From Dysidea avara (lineage: Eukaryota > Porifera > Demospongiae > Dictyoceratida > Dysideidae): 64,000 bases of DNA. The stretch is taken from assembly GCF_963678975.1 (NCBI RefSeq), contig NC_089279.1:30964660-31028659 (forward strand). Direction: 5' to 3'. Made by a program: the position numbers and the translations under genes. Numbering within the stretch: position 1 is the first letter of the stretch; each line of letters opens with the position of its first letter. The notes below the pieces were generated by a model that worked only from the letters and a program-made list of their open reading frames with translations, did no database searches and had not been told where the DNA came from. Of this stretch, positions 24,190 to 36,729 are shown one piece after another.

Positions 24190-24338
24190 TAAGACATGCA
24201 GTGCTAGGATTCTTCAGTGGATAAACAACCCCAAAGGAATGATGTAATAATCACCGAGATGGAGTCAAGGTTATTATAACAGTACATTATTCCTGTGGGA
24301 TGTTTATCCACTGAAAAATCCTAGCAATGCATGTCTTA
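24190..24338. mobile_element. 149-bp foldback/MITE in a sushi intron
   Basis: Starts TAAGACATGCAGTGCTAGGA and ends with the inverse (TCCTAGCAATGCATGTCTTA). The arms pair further through TTCAGTGGATAAACA against TGTTTATCCACTGAA. It sits in the intron between the sushi exons at 23841 and 24656. Any target duplication could only be TA. Confidence 0.8.
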
Positions 24339-24655
24339 GTTATTTAGACAATGGCCTGTGTGACTGGAATTTTGTTACGAACCCACAAAATATACAATTT
24401 GTTCATCAAAGTTTGTGGCTAGGTGACACACACTTTGTGGCCTAGTATGACACAGTTTGTGGCCCAGTATGACACAGGTCTCTTACCAGAATAAAAACCC
24501 TACATACTTTGCAAATATCAAAGCATTCTCCAAATGCCACTGTCTAACTTTATAATAACTTGCCACACAGCTACATAAACAGATTCTGAATTAGGTATGC
24601 ACTGTCAGTTCCCAAATTAGTTGTAGTGTACATACTGTCGTTTACAAAAGCTTAC

Positions 24656-24850
24656 CTTCCTTACACACAGCTAGACCAGTCCATTGCAATATGCCCCACC
24701 AAGGCCGGAATTTCCTAGTAGCACTACCTCTTAATTCAAAACCATCATCACATGTGACACTACATATGTCCCCTCTAGTAGCAAATCCATCATCTCCAAA
24801 TTCACATTCGATCATTCCATTATCAGGAGCAGTAAGTGGTTCACATGCTC
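24656..24850 (-). CDS. sushi/CCP module exon
   Basis: A 195-nt phase-1 exon with acceptor TTAG|GAGCATG and donor GAAG|GTAAGC. It encodes GACEPLTAPDNGMIEC, GDICSVTCDDGFELRGSATRKF, LQWTGLAVC. The fifth cysteine is a phenylalanine (RKF where the neighbours have RKC or RTC), so one disulfide is probably lost. Otherwise it matches the 23392 module closely. Confidence 0.75.
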
Positions 24851-26150
24851 CTAACATTAATAAGAAGGCACCAATATACTATTATATGCTAGTATAATTA
24901 GAAATTTATTAATTTAGACCGTTTTGTGGTGAATTTGGAGGTGTATAAATTACTTAGCATGTTCACTTTGACCCTTTCATGTTTATTATGTGCACAAACA
25001 CCGGTAGAGCTGGCAATGCATCACCACCCAAGAATTACTTCAATTTTCTTAGTTTATTATCAACTTTACCAGTTAGGCACTGGAGGGTGAACACAAAAGG
25101 CAGAGTCGATATGAGGTGTTTACTGCTAGCCTAGGAGCCTAGCTAAATGAAAATCTTTTAATGAAGTATCCTAAAGTGAAACAGGACAAATACTTAGTGG
25201 GGCTGAAAAAATCCAACCCTTTGTGACTTTATCTGCAGATTCCAGACACACTTATTCCAGTTTGTTAGGTTAGGTAATCCAAAGGATGTTACTGTCAGAC
25301 CTTCAGTGCTGGTCACTGTGAAGCTCTAATAACAATAACTTGGTGCCAACCAAGGAGGCCATTTAACATTTAAGTATGGAATATTAACATATCAACTTTA
25401 CCACCTATGGCGTAATGTATTTCGCAGACTGCATGGGCTCAGGGACTGAGCTTTTAAACAATAATCCAGGCATTACATGATCCATCTCTTGCAACACTGG
25501 AGACACCACTATCAAGCTACAACTGCTGGTACTGCTCTTCTTTACAAGTCAAGAAATAGGATGTGCAGTAATTAATTAGAATACACTTTTGATACATGAG
25601 TACTAGCAGTGATAAAGTGTGATAGAGACTATTGTTGTAGTGTAGATGTTTTCCTTTGTTACTTCAGTACTTAGCACTAGTGCTAGGGCTGTAGTGATAA
25701 GCCAGTTTATTTGCATAGCCCCATCACCTTGCCCGGCAGTGCAATAACCTATAGCTACCCTAGCTGCTAAAAATAATTGCTGGCTCATTTCTACAACCCT
25801 AGCACTAGTGCTAAAGCAACAAAGGAAAACATCTACGAACCAATGTAGGGCGAACACACAAAGGAAGAGCCTGTATGTGGTGTTTACAGATAGCAACAAT
25901 CAGGGGAAGAGCAATAGGTATATTTCCACTAATTAACACATGCATTTCACTGCTACAAGCAGCTGTCAACATTGTCAAGGTGCAACAACTACATAGGGTC
26001 TAAATAAGCAAGACTTCAGATCAGTTGGTGTCTATAATGTATATACAAAGTTTAGTAACCCTTAAGTACTGTAGTAGTGCTTTCCTTCTCTTTGGCACCA
26101 CGACACAGCGCCTTTGGGTTACTAAATTATGTAGACCCTGAAGTTTAACT

Positions 26151-26380
26151 ATTATTTTAAAATGAAGTAGGGATCTGAGAGATAAAAAGTAGTGAAACAA
26201 GAAATAAATGATGGTATTACAGCATAGTTCAGTGGGAAGATCCGTACTTTGGCATGTCTTTTTGTTCAATGTAAAAGTAGGGATTTTTCCAATGAACTAG
26301 AGTACAGTGTATACCATCATCCATTTCTTGTTTTGTTATTTTAATCATTTGGATCCCTACATACTTCATTATAAAATTAT
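26151..26380. repeat. foldback element, AAAAAGTACTGAAACAAG family (copy 2)
   Basis: The left arm carries ATGAAGTAGGGATC, core AAAAAGTAGTGAAACAAG, then GATGGTATTACAGCATAG. The right arm holds the inverse of these (ATACCATCATCCATTTCTTG and GGATCCCTACATACTTCAT). The arms are more diverged than in copies 3-5. Confidence 0.75.
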
Positions 26381-27184
26381 AAAGCAATTCATGGTTGGTG
26401 GGGGGGAGGGGGGTAGACAGTGTTAAGGATAAGATGCAAGCTAATGCTGTGTGGAAAAGTACTAAAGAAAATTTAAAAACTAGTGCTCTGAGATTGGATT
26501 ACGATGTATTCTTGGCAGTAAAACATGCTTGAATCATTCCATCAAATACAGCAGTGTATATTTAGCTTACCTCTATGTCAGCACACACAACTTTCCTAAT
26601 AGTACAAAAATTATTTTAGAGCCACTTATCTAGATTTTTGTTTGAAGTATGGTTGTGAAGTCAGGTGTGCAAGTAGATAGCTTCATAACTGCTTCATGGA
26701 TTGTTGGTTGACTCTGATTAATTAGAAAGTAGAGTAATCTGAAACATTGGTAGCAAGAAGACAGTTGAGTTCTTAAGAGATGACTTGAGATGGCTAACCA
26801 AAATATTGGGGGACCATGGTCCCCTGGCCCCTTTGCTTCCTATGCCTATGAAGTAATGATTTTAAATATACTAATTCATTTAGTTCCTTTGTTATAGCAT
26901 ACAGCTGTGATGTATATGTGTGACTGTTATAGTACATGACTGTTATGCTAGGGTAACTGCCGCATTAAAGGATCTCAAGTGGGCCTCTATCCCTGCCCAA
27001 TATATCAAGGGTTGTGGTCACTATGTCCTATTTGCATTGTGTTATCAATATAAGTATAGATAGACCAATAAGGAAACATGGTCATCATGTTTGAGTAAAT
27101 GGATTGTTAATATGCTGTTGCTATTGTTCCGGCAGCTGTCACATGAATACAATTAAAACTTGGACAAAAAAGTGCTGAAACAAA

Positions 27185-27290
27185 CAAACAAACAAAAATT
27201 CATGACTCCAATCTGGAGTCTTCAGTGTGTGAATCCACAGTGGTAATCATTATGCTACACCGCTGCCAGCTACTCACCTCCCTTAGTTTC
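27185..27290 (-). repeat. possible tRNA-derived SINE
   Basis: The minus strand reads GCTGGCAGCGGTGTAGCATA then ATGATTACCAC, resembling an RNA polymerase III A box, followed about 40 bp later by a weak B-box-like GATTGGAGTCAT. No tRNA fold is intact. Low confidence. Confidence 0.3.
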
Positions 27291-27320
27291 TACCTTATAA
27301 ATGTGAACCAACTAATTGTA

Positions 27321-27577
27321 AGACATATTAAAAATTTAAGATTTAAAATAAGAAATAGGGATCGCTGAAAAAAGCCACGAAACAAGAAGGGATCGCTGGG
27401 GTGGTAATGTAAACCACAAATCCCTATTTTGACTTTTTATACTCAAATGGAGCATTTATAGACAGTCAAAATAGGGATTTGTGGTTTACATTACCACCCC
27501 AGCAATCCCTTCTTGTTTCGTGGCTTTTTTCAGCGATCCCTATTTCTTATTTTAAATTTAAAATTTTTAATATGTCT
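27321..27577. repeat. near-perfect foldback element (copy 3)
   Basis: Two arms of about 114 bp pair almost without mismatch, around a loop near 27436-27462. The outer end is AGACATATTAAAAATTT with its inverse at 27577. It carries a variant core (AAAAAAGCCACGAAACAAG) and the AGGGATC/GATCCCT motif twice per arm. Near-identity of the arms indicates a recent insertion or gene conversion between arms. Confidence 0.9.
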
Positions 27578-28956
27578 AGTTTGTGTACTTTTTTCCAAAT
27601 CCATTTATGAATTATAAGTTAATTGGCACATTAGTGTAGTAAGCTAACAGAGATTCCTTGGTTTAAAAGGCTAACTCATTAGATATGTTAATGCAATATT
27701 AATTTTGTAATCTATGATAAAGACTGTATTTTCATTCTGATTCATTTGTACACACACAAAATATAAGGCAGGATACATTAATTCCTAGTCTATACTCAGT
27801 GTTTGAGCCATCATCGTCACACTTAGTGCCATCGCTGAAAACACACTGCTATCTGAGCTACTTACCTGTCAGAAGAATTACTGATTGTGCACCTATCATA
27901 CAGGAGACAGTGTTGATGGCAGCACAGGAGACTTGAAGAAGAACAAGATGTCTTAGGCCTTTATTCTAAGAGAAGGACAAGAATGAAACTCTATGATACA
28001 AGTTATAAGAATGGTAACTGTTAGTATTATAATTCCTGTAGAGTCCAATTTTTTTTCATAAATTTTCATGTGATATAACGATGCATACATCAAGCACGTA
28101 CATTATAGGTGTAGAGTTGTCTAGCAGAATAGGTAGTGAAGAGATAGCTATACATTGTAGCTGTAGTGCTATTATTGTAGCGATGACGCTTTACAACACT
28201 TTTGTATAAATGCACGTATGAACAGGGCTGAATACAGCAGCAACATTGTGAGTTGGTATTAATCAAGCTAAATAGGAGATGGCTAGGCTTGGCCGAAAAG
28301 TCTTCCTATGCCGGTGTCTGCATGTACAAATCACAATGTCACTACCAGTGGCCAGTGGCGTAGCCAGTCTTACATGATTACCAGGGATTTGGCAGTCATT
28401 ACCCATACATGCAGGAGTACTTTAAACTGGCATATTGAGTTCCAATTGTCAGGACTTAGACTGGGCTCTAGCCCTGGAAAGCCTAGGTGTAGCCTGCTAG
28501 CAACAGTGTGTAACAAAGTGGAACACCATAGGTATAGTCAGCAAAGTCTGGTTAGCATGCATGTGGTCATGGCTAAATGTTTGCAACTGTCAATGTCACT
28601 AGCTGATCGGAGAGTGCGCTAGAATATGTACACAGTAGCTAGTTACAGTGACATAAGCACAGTAGCACACAATCATCCCATATAAGACTTTCAGGCTTCA
28701 CACTCTGTAAGTTGTTTATGACATGGATACCATATGGGAGGGTTGTTGATGATATGTTAGATTAGATTAGATTATCGATTTTTGTCAAAAGACAAGGGTC
28801 ACACAAAAGGCAAAGCCTGCAAACGTGCTCCCCTTACAAATACATACAGACATACATACAGTTACAAGTACAAAATAAAACATACAGCAAAAACATGACA
28901 CACGACAACTACATACCTATACAAAAAGAAAACAAAGAGAAAATTACAAAATCAGG

Positions 28957-30675
28957 TTAGCTGAGCAGAAATCGACGAAGTGCCATCCGAAAAGGAATTG
29001 CTTTGGAAATTTGTAAAATTTCTACAGGTACTGAGTTCCAAAGAAATGGAGAATTTATGAAAAAAGAAAAACGGTATGCGTTAATGGTAGATGATGATGT
29101 GGTAAGTGAAAGTGAATGGAATCTAGTATTGGTGCTTGAAAACTTGAAATGTGAGTTGAATGGGATAGAAACTCTGTCATGTAAAATATCGTGTACTTGA
29201 GTTATAGTAAAATAGGACTGACGAGTATGGAGCGCAGGCCATCTTAGGTCCTGCAAACAAGAAGTAGAAGATTTGGACCAGTTATGTGAATGAGGATTCC
29301 ATCTGCTACCACACACCCAGCGTGCAGCTCGTCTCTGAATTGCTTCTACTCTATCAATGTCTCTGGCAGTGTGTAAATACCATACAGGTGAGGCACATTC
29401 TAGTAACGGTCTAACAAGGCAATTGTAGGCAGCAGATTTAACAGTAGATGGACTTGCAAAAAGAGTGTGTCTTAAATAGTTGAGTGAACGGGAGGCTTTA
29501 GCTGTTATATGTTTGACATGATCACTCCATTTAAGATGAGAATTGATGTACATCCCCAAGTAACAAACTACTGATTTAGATGGAATAGGCTGGTCATTAA
29601 GATGGTACTTGCACATTGGTGGCGATCGCTTATAAGATATACAAATACTTTCACATTTTTGTGGATTTAATTTCAGTTTCCATAACTGTGACCATTGATA
29701 AACTTTGGTCAAGTCTTCTTGAAGTAAAGTTTCATCATGAGTTGAAACAATTTGCTTGTATAAGACAATGTCATCAGCCAATAACTTAACAGTACTGCTG
29801 GAAATAACGTGATGGATTTCGTCAATGTAGAGTAAAAATAACAACGGTCCAAGAACAGAGCCTTGTGGGACACCTGAACGAACAGGAAGCCATTCTGAGA
29901 AACAGCCATTAATAACAACTCTTTGATAGCAATTGGTAAGGAACGAACCAAACCAAGAGAGTAGATTTCCATGTATGCCGAGACATTCAAGCTTAAGTAA
30001 CAGGTGGCAATGAGGAACCGAGTCAAATGCCAATAAAACACAATGAACTGAGTTTCGTCTTTCAAGGCAAAAAGCCCAGTCATTAATAGCTGAAAGTAAG
30101 AGGGTCACAGTTGAACGTTTACGATGAAAGCCATGTTGAGAATCACTGATGAGATGTTTAGACTCTAGAGCAAGTACAATTTGTCTGTGAATAATTCTTT
30201 CCATAACTTTCACAACAATGGAAGTAAGGCTTATTGGGCGATAATTAGATGGAAGGTGTTTATCACCCTTTTTGCGAAGAGGTACTACATTGGCAGTCAC
30301 CCAGTCCCTAGGCAGGGCACCAGAGGACAGTGACAGTTGAAATAAACGTGATAAAGGTAAGGAGATGAAATCGGCAGCAACTTGTAATAATTGAGATGGT
30401 AGATTGTCTGGACCACAGGCCTTATCCCGTTGTAAAGATTTAAGTTCTTCATAAACATTCTCTGGTGTGAATTGTACAGAGTCAATAAGCTTTCCATTAA
30501 ATTTGACAGACTCACGCAGAGATTGCAAGCCTGAGCAGTTTTCAGTTGTAAACACAGAGTTAAAATACTGATTAAAAGCTGTTGCCTTCTCAACATCATC
30601 TAAAACATGATTACCAGAAATGCTAAGTGGAGGAGGGGACTGATGAATTCCTTGACTGAATTTACAAAATTCCAA
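28957..30675 (-). pseudogene. LINE reverse transcriptase domain
   Basis: An open frame of 572 residues with RT fingers, palm and thumb. Motif C (ADDIVLY) is intact. Motif A lacks the DFxK block before AFDSVPH. The tail ends LWNSVPVEI, SKAIPFRMALRRFLLS, a typical LINE C-terminus. A C-terminal Cys motif is only suggested by WVCGSRW. Long open length despite missing catalytic residue implies fairly recent loss of activity. Confidence 0.85.
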
Positions 30676-30968
30676 AACTTCTTTGCATTTGCTGAATACG
30701 AGACAGAAAGTGCAGAAATGTAGTCTACGGTATCCTGTCTAGTCTTGGAACGAACCAAATTACTTATCGCTTTATACTTAGATCTATTTAGTTCAGAGCT
30801 ATTACGTTTAATTCTACGATACAAACGTCGCTTGACACGTATCAAATGGAGGGTGTCTGGAGTAAACCAATGCTTAAGTTTTTTCTGTTTCCATTGAGTT
30901 TTAGGTATAATAGAGTCAACAACTGCAAAAAATAAATTCTTCCAGCATGTCCAAGCATTTTCAATGTC

Positions 30969-31781
30969 TTATTCAAAATCCAGCTGATCCCAAGGAACAT
31001 GGGACAACAGCTCCTGAAATGCACAAAAATCGGCCTTTTTGTAATTATACAATTTCTTTTCACTGGTAGATGATTTTGTGGGAGAAATACAAATTGAGAA
31101 TTCAGCAGAATCGTGATCAGTTCCTGGCAAATTATCTACAGTCCGAATAGTGGAGATAGAGTTAGGACAGTCATGTGTAATTGAACAGAGATGAGTAGCG
31201 GTTGGAGATGATACAGCTGGAGAAACCACTGACCAGTCGATTGGGGGAACATTAAAGTCACCACATAATACTAGAGGTGTACCACCATTAATTAGTGATA
31301 ACGAGGAGTTCAGTTCATCCAGAGCTGACAGGGATGGACCTGGTGGACGATAGAATACTCCAAACAAAAGACTAGGTGAGGTAAGGAGTTTTACCCACAC
31401 TATTTCACAGTTTGTTTCTAACTCAGACATTCTCACCACGGGAATGGAGGAGCGAACTAGTATCATAATTCCACCACCGTGTCTATTTCGATCTTTACGA
31501 AAAACAACATAATTTGTGAGTAAAAATTGACAGTTAAGAATAGATTCATCTAAAAATGTCTCAGTTATAGCGACTACATCTGCATCAACTGCTGATAAAT
31601 AGGCTAACAAAGTAAAATGTTTTGGAAACAAACTGCGAGATATGTGGTTAGACCACAAAATATTTTTAAATGGTAGGGTTGTAATAAACACCCCACCCAA
31701 CCTTTTTTGCATGTGAAAAGCAGCCATGATATCAGCGCTACCATTTATCTTCCACCTATAATGGACAAACAAAGCACTCAC
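30969..31781 (-). pseudogene. LINE endonuclease domain
   Basis: A frame of 270 residues with the endonuclease signatures: ITET (metal-binding glutamate), GDFN and TDHDS (catalytic Asp/His region). In the living element this domain nicks the target to prime reverse transcription. It is cut from the polymerase part by TAA. The N-terminal residues before about 40 look weakly conserved. Confidence 0.8.
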
Positions 31782-32639
31782 TGTGATGGCTAGAAAGAAG
31801 AATAAACTGGATGTGCGCTTAAACGGCTTCTCATAGTGAAGACGGGTGGCTCACTAGAGACCCTATTAGGCGATCTTGTAAGGTAAAAGAGTGCTGCACA
31901 ACTTCAATCTGCCATCTATTAACGTTATAAGACTATAGTCGAACAATACGCATCCCTGAGCACACAAGATCCCGTAATTTTGTTCTTCTACGGCTTCTCT
32001 GTATACGGAACAGCTGGCAATGGCGAAGAAGAACTTAGAAATTTATCGAGGTGGAGGCCGGTTAGCGATCTGTGGAGTATGGGTTAATTAATGGGTCATG
32101 GACTCGCAGAAGGACTCAGTGAGTAAGGCTGTGTAGTTTCTATCGTGAAAAAATGGAAGCCTTGGGCTGTACACGAGTGAAACAAAATAATAATATTATG
32201 AATAATAATTATGAACAATTCACGTAAAATTCGCAATTTTTGAATGTTTCTAAATTTTGTCTAGACCATTTTTATTGCTATATCACCATTTGTCTGAGTT
32301 CAGTGTTTGATAATAAGCCATCTGAGTGTTGTTTTGTGCTCGAGTCTGCTTTCTAAGGCTGGTTTTAGGTAACTGCTCTATTAGGATTTTCAAAAATTCC
32401 ACTGCGATCCCTATTATGAACCCACTATCGTGGTTCATGATATAGTAAAAGCTATAGAAACTACAGGGCAAAGAAGAAACCAAAGCTGAATCCATCTAAT
32501 TTGCCTGATACACATAATGATGCTAGGTGCCAACTAATTATGTCAGCATTATTTAAAACACAGTATGTAAACAAAAGCATCAAGTATAATGCCATCCCAA
32601 TATGGACAATTTTCGACAATTTAATTAAATGTGCATAGC
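31782..32639. other. LINE 5' flank, gene-free
   Basis: May include untranslated 5' sequence of the retrotransposon, whose left boundary cannot be fixed from one copy. A partial motif copy (ACTGCTCTATTAGGA) lies near 32372. Nothing else recognised. Confidence 0.35.
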
Positions 32640-32649
32640 TCAACTCTCT

Positions 32650-32975
32650 AGAGGGTGATTTATTAGTAGCTTTGTAGCTGAACTTTCCACAGGGTGATTT
32701 GTTTGTAGCTGAACTCTCTACAGGGTAATTTGTTTGTAGCTGAACTCACTACTGGGTGACTTGTTTGTAGATGAACTCTTTACAGGGTGATTTGCTGAGC
32801 TCTCAGCAGGGTGACTTGTTTGTAGCTGAACTCAGTGATTTGATTGTGGCTGATCTTTCCACAGGGTTATTTGTTTCTCTACTATGAGACTTGTTTGTTT
32901 GTAGGTGTAAACTCTCCACATGGTGGTTTGTTTGTAGCTGAACTCTCTACACAGTGACTTGTTACATAGCTAAAC
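32650..32975. repeat. degenerate minisatellite, about 33-bp unit
   Basis: Around nine imperfect units of the form TAGCTGAACTCTCTACAGGG followed by TGATTTGTTTG. It is followed at 32975-33040 by two degenerate TACTCTAATAGA motif copies. Confidence 0.85.
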
Positions 32976-33628
32976 ACTCTAATAGAGTAGCTTTCTATGG
33001 TGCTGAATGCTCTAACAGGGTGACCGGACATTAGAGTATATTGATTGCACACTTGCTACAAGTGGTTGGATTATGTATAGTGGCTTTTACTCTGGTACTA
33101 CTGCAAGGACTTTCAATTTTATTATTTCATCTACATAATGGTTTTCAGCTCACTCTTCTAAGCAGTTTGCCTGGTAGGTGTGAAAACTAATAGTTTTTTA
33201 TTCATGAAACTTGATCATATAATTGTGATATAGGTTGGGTTTTGTGTCATATCTCCATGGTCTTTATCTCGATTCCTTTAAAATCATAAAAAGGCACTCC
33301 TACAATGGTTACTTCATCTGGGTTCACCCTGCAGGCATGACAGAAGTTTGATCTCATTTTACATGAAGAATTGGTCATAACTCACCGGATTTGGTACTGA
33401 GATTTGCTTTAATGAGCCCTTTAAATTTCAGCCTGATTGGAGTACGCATTTGTATTTTATGGTGGATTTTGCAAAGTATGCAAAACGAAGAAAAATGTTT
33501 GGCCGCTTATAACTCGGAAATTTCTTAGGTAATTTTCTGCAAATGTGGTATATAGACTCCCCTACCTGGCAGGCACTTTTGCAGCAAATTTGGTTCCAAT
33601 TGGATTAGGGATCACGGAGTTACACATA

Positions 33629-34280
33629 TGTGACCCAGTCTGAGAAAACTGGTCTTATCGCCCATGTCAGAAGATTCGATTTTTCACCCAGGACACAAAG
33701 CTACATGAATAAACTATCTAATTCCACAATCAAAATCAACTAGACTTGAGTTGATTTTGAACTCTCTACACAAGTCCAGTGGCTGCTTTTCCCAAGTCCA
33801 GTGGCGATCTACGTGTGGTGTGGGGCATTAATGGAGCTCTGCTCAGCCTGGGGATGACTGTATGTGGATGTACAGCTCTGTGGTATTGAATAAGTACCTC
33901 TGCTGTGAAGTTCCTTTCATTTTAGCCAATTTTGATACCTCAATGGCCCAAAATGTGGCCTAATTCATCCCTACGCCTTCCTTTCCAATTTTTGAACACC
34001 ATCTTGCCTGCCTTCCAGGGCCCCCATTTCCCACCCATTTTGCAGCTCGCTTGATACAGTCAACCTCGGTTTTAAAACTATCTAAAATGGCAGGAAACTT
34101 AGTTGTAAGCTACTTGCACAGTGGATGCTCTGGAAGGTTAGGAATTGGTGTAAAACATGTGAAAATCTGGTACACATAGCTTCAACCATTGGCGAGCTAC
34201 AACACACTAAATCCTTAAAATCGGCATTTCTCGATACTTTTAAATAGGCGATAAGCCCGGTTTTCCCAGACTGGGTCACA
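33629..34280. mobile_element. TGTGACCC-TIR element, copy 1 (intact)
   Basis: Ends are TGTGACCCAGTCTGAGAAAA and the inverse, GGTTTTCCCAGACTGGGTCACA, flanked by TA on both sides (33627-33628 and 34281-34282). The flanking text joins smoothly as ACACATATGTGAAAATC, consistent with a TA target. Length 652 bp. Inverted relative to the copies at 35515 and 50086. A TA target recalls Tc1/mariner-type insertion, but no transposase is present and the class is unassigned. Confidence 0.85.
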
Positions 34281-34546
34281 TATGTGAAAATCACATTTTC
34301 TTTCTTCCTGTCAATATACTCACAGTGTGGCACGCCAGCTTCTTGGGTCACAAAACACACCACCGTGTGTCTGCACTGTCTTGATACTGTTTTACTGTAG
34401 AGTAATATTTGTTTAGAGCAATATATATTAGTGGTCCGGTTTAGTGCTAAAAACAGCATCATCCTCCACACAAATAGTGTTAACAGAAAAACAATTAGGT
34501 TGTCTATAAATAAAAAGTTTACATATAGTTAGATATACAGTCATAC

Positions 34547-34837
34547 CTGGTGGTACAGTGCAAGTAGTGTCAGTACCATCCCATGTCCCATCATCACCAC
34601 ATGTTCTGTTCTCACTCCCACGTAGTTGATATCCTTCATTACATATGACAATACAAATGTCCCCAGCAACAGAATCAGTCATAGCATCTGCACCACGGAG
34701 GTCTCTACTATCCCCTGGAGGAGGATTAGTTGGTGGAGTAGGTACAGGTGCAGGAGTTGGTTCAGGAGGAGGTGTAGGAACTCCTGGTATACACTGTATC
34801 ATTCCATTTTCAGGAATAAAGAGTGCAGGACACGTTG
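34547..34837 (-). CDS. sushi/CCP module exon with Pro-rich insert
   Basis: A 291-nt phase-1 exon with acceptor GCAG|CAACGTG and donor CCAG|GTATGA. It encodes TCPALFIPENGMIQC, then a proline-rich stretch (PPPEPTPAPVPTPPTNPPP), then GDICIVICNEGYQLRGSENRTC and GTWDGTDTTC. All six cysteines and the tryptophan are present. It is the closest relative of the 23841 module. It follows the EGF exon at 34912 in transcription order, supporting an EGF-to-sushi order in one protein. Confidence 0.85.
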
Positions 34838-34911
34838 CTGCATGCAAAATATACTGTATAATTACCACTGGTGGCTTTGCATCTAATTTCTGTACACAAT
34901 GAATTGTTTAC

Positions 34912-35025
34912 CTGTTTGACAAACAACTCCAGTGTAGCCACCAATGCATTCACATGTAAAAGAATTTATTCCATCAATACATAGACCTCCACTTTGACAA
35001 GGATCAGGATCACAATTGTCTATTA
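34912..35025 (-). CDS. single EGF-like module exon
   Basis: A 114-nt exon with acceptor ACAG|TAATAG and donor ACAG|GTAAAC, same phase at both ends, encoding exactly one EGF module: [35 protein letters not shown]. Six cysteines. The DxCxPxPC start resembles the calcium-binding type. Same length as the repeat unit of the array at 41763, from which it is separated by about 6.7 kb of intron filled with transposons. Confidence 0.8.
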
Positions 35026-35514
35026 CTGTAAGTATTGATACTGTAACACAACTAATAGTACACAATTAATTGGTAATGTACATATTTTCATTCAGTATAT
35101 CACATGGGCAACTAAGTAGCTGTAAGCTCATACTGTATATATGTATTATTTTTTTGGAAGACATTCTCATATCAAACTATGAAAAACACATTCTTGCATG
35201 ACTATAGATTAGTATTACTAACATTTTCTTTGCAATACAAAAAAATTTATAAAAAAAAACATTTTTACAACTACATCTGAATTTTCAAAAGTAAAATCAA
35301 GGGTGAATGACATCAAATAATAAACAACTTTAAAATAACAGAGATACTGTCAAAAATATTTTTGTCTGGATTTACAACATTTACTTATGCTATGCTACTA
35401 CAGCATACCGAAAGTCCTTATGCTTTCTTTCTCTATCAACATTAAACTAGATCTCCTTTATCTGAAGATGTGGCAATAACTAATTTTCTTCAATGAATAA
35501 TATACACATATATA
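35026..35514. other. intronic stretch, nothing recognised
   Basis: AT-rich sequence between the EGF exon and the nested transposon cluster. No repeats or exons identified. Confidence 0.4.
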
Positions 35515-35567
35515 TGTAACCCAGTCTGGGAAAACTGGTTTTATTGCCTATTTTAAAGTATCAAGAA

Positions 35568-36729
35568 CAGGGGCCTAGCCAGCCAATATTTGATGGTTGG
35601 GCATAACATCAACTTAATTACACACACAAGAAACATGCTCACTTTCATGCGAGACATTATCAAAGAAAAATATGAAAAGTGTATGCACGCAAGCCCTAGC
35701 TACCTTTGCTATAGTGTAAACAAATCGTGCTGCTTGCTTGTTTGCATGCATGCAACATTTACTAGCTATATGCTATTCTATTAAACTTGTAGGGTAGGCA
35801 TCCACCGACAATCGCCGTAGCCAAGCATCACGTGACATCAAACTGCTGAATCTACAAGAACCAACAATGTAAACAGCTCATCACATATTTACTACAATCA
35901 ACTGGCAGTATAGCTTACAGACCAACCACCACAGTGATATGTAATGCTTTTTAAGTAAACGCCACATGGCCCCAAATGAAGGCCGGGGGCACTACTATAA
36001 TGAGTATTGTCGCAAATATCAGCATGCCAAGAAATCTTCGTCCCAGACTTATATGTAGCAGCCAATGTACAGTTTACATGAATCTGGTGTAAACCAATAC
36101 TCGGTTAGACAAATTGTGCACGTAACACTTTAATATAATGACTTGACCTTTTCTCCATTTTCAGCTCCATTTGCATATGCCATCATTGTTATCTAGAAGA
36201 GTACATTTTCCCGTTTTCTTTCATCAGCAGTAAGTTAGGCTATACGGTACTTTCCTTATCAAAAAATAACACTTGACAAGTCCACTGAAGTGAAATCTTT
36301 TGCTGCCAGCACCATCTATGCTGAATCCTACTGATGATTATCATTCACTGTGACTTAGAGATACAGTACCACGACTATAGTGTACCACGCTTCAACTCCA
36401 GACCATTTTAAATTTCGAATTTAAATTGCGCCAAAGAACATGGCACGAGCATCTACATGAAGTGTAATTATAGGGATTTCCCAAGGGATTTTCCGCATAA
36501 TGGATCACGTGATGCATCATCTATCTCAATCCCTAGCTTCTTTGAAGTCATGGTTCAACAAATGAGGTACATTTTCACGCTTTACAGTATTAAAGTAGGG
36601 TTGCTTTGTGTGCTGCTGTGAATCCTCGCATGAATTTTAAACTACTTGTGATGGTTGGGCAAAAGTTAGTGATGGTTGGGCAAGAAACTGTGATGGTTGG
36701 GCAAATGCCCACCCTTGGCTACGCCACTG
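35568..36729. mobile_element. 1.16-kb hAT-like insertion
   Basis: Starts CAGGGGCCTAGCCA and ends TGGCTACGCCACTG, imperfect inverted repeats. Flanked by ATCAAGAA (35560-35567) and ATCGAGAA (36730-36737), an 8-bp duplication with one mismatch. The empty copy at 50086 has ATCGAGAA once. Direct GATGGTTGGGCAA repeats cluster near the right end. No transposase frame. Confidence 0.9.

Larger units (their letters stand above)
24851..28755. other. gene-free stretch with foldbacks
   Basis: No supported exon. Holds foldbacks at 26151-26380 and 27321-27577, a possible SINE at 27185-27290, and a hAT-type end CAGTGGCGTAGCCAG at 28353 without a visible partner. The rest shows nothing recognisable. Confidence 0.45.
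28756..31781 (-). mobile_element. non-LTR retrotransposon (CR1/Jockey-like), inactive
   Basis: Read on the minus strand, an apurinic-like endonuclease comes first (31781-30969): ADVVAITETFLDE, VFYRPPGP, VLCGDFNVPPIDW, LPGTDHDSAEF. After one in-frame TAA (30969-30971) the same frame continues to about 30645, where a 1-nt shift leads into the reverse transcriptase (to 28957): NYRPISLTSIVVKVMERI, QHGFHRKRST, GVPQGSVLGPLLFLLYIDEI, LLADDIVLYK, CYLGMYINSHLKWS. Motif A reads VLLAFDSVPH where relatives have a DFxK stretch before AFD, so the first catalytic aspartate seems lost in a 12-nt deletion. The 3' end carries a short (TAATC)n run (28756-28773), the microsatellite type of tail rather than poly-A. 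Clade is from general resemblance only. Confidence 0.88.

Noticed and set aside
28353-28622. A complete hAT element starting at CAGTGGCGTAGCCAG
   Set aside because: No matching right end or target duplication could be found, so it is at best a truncated end.
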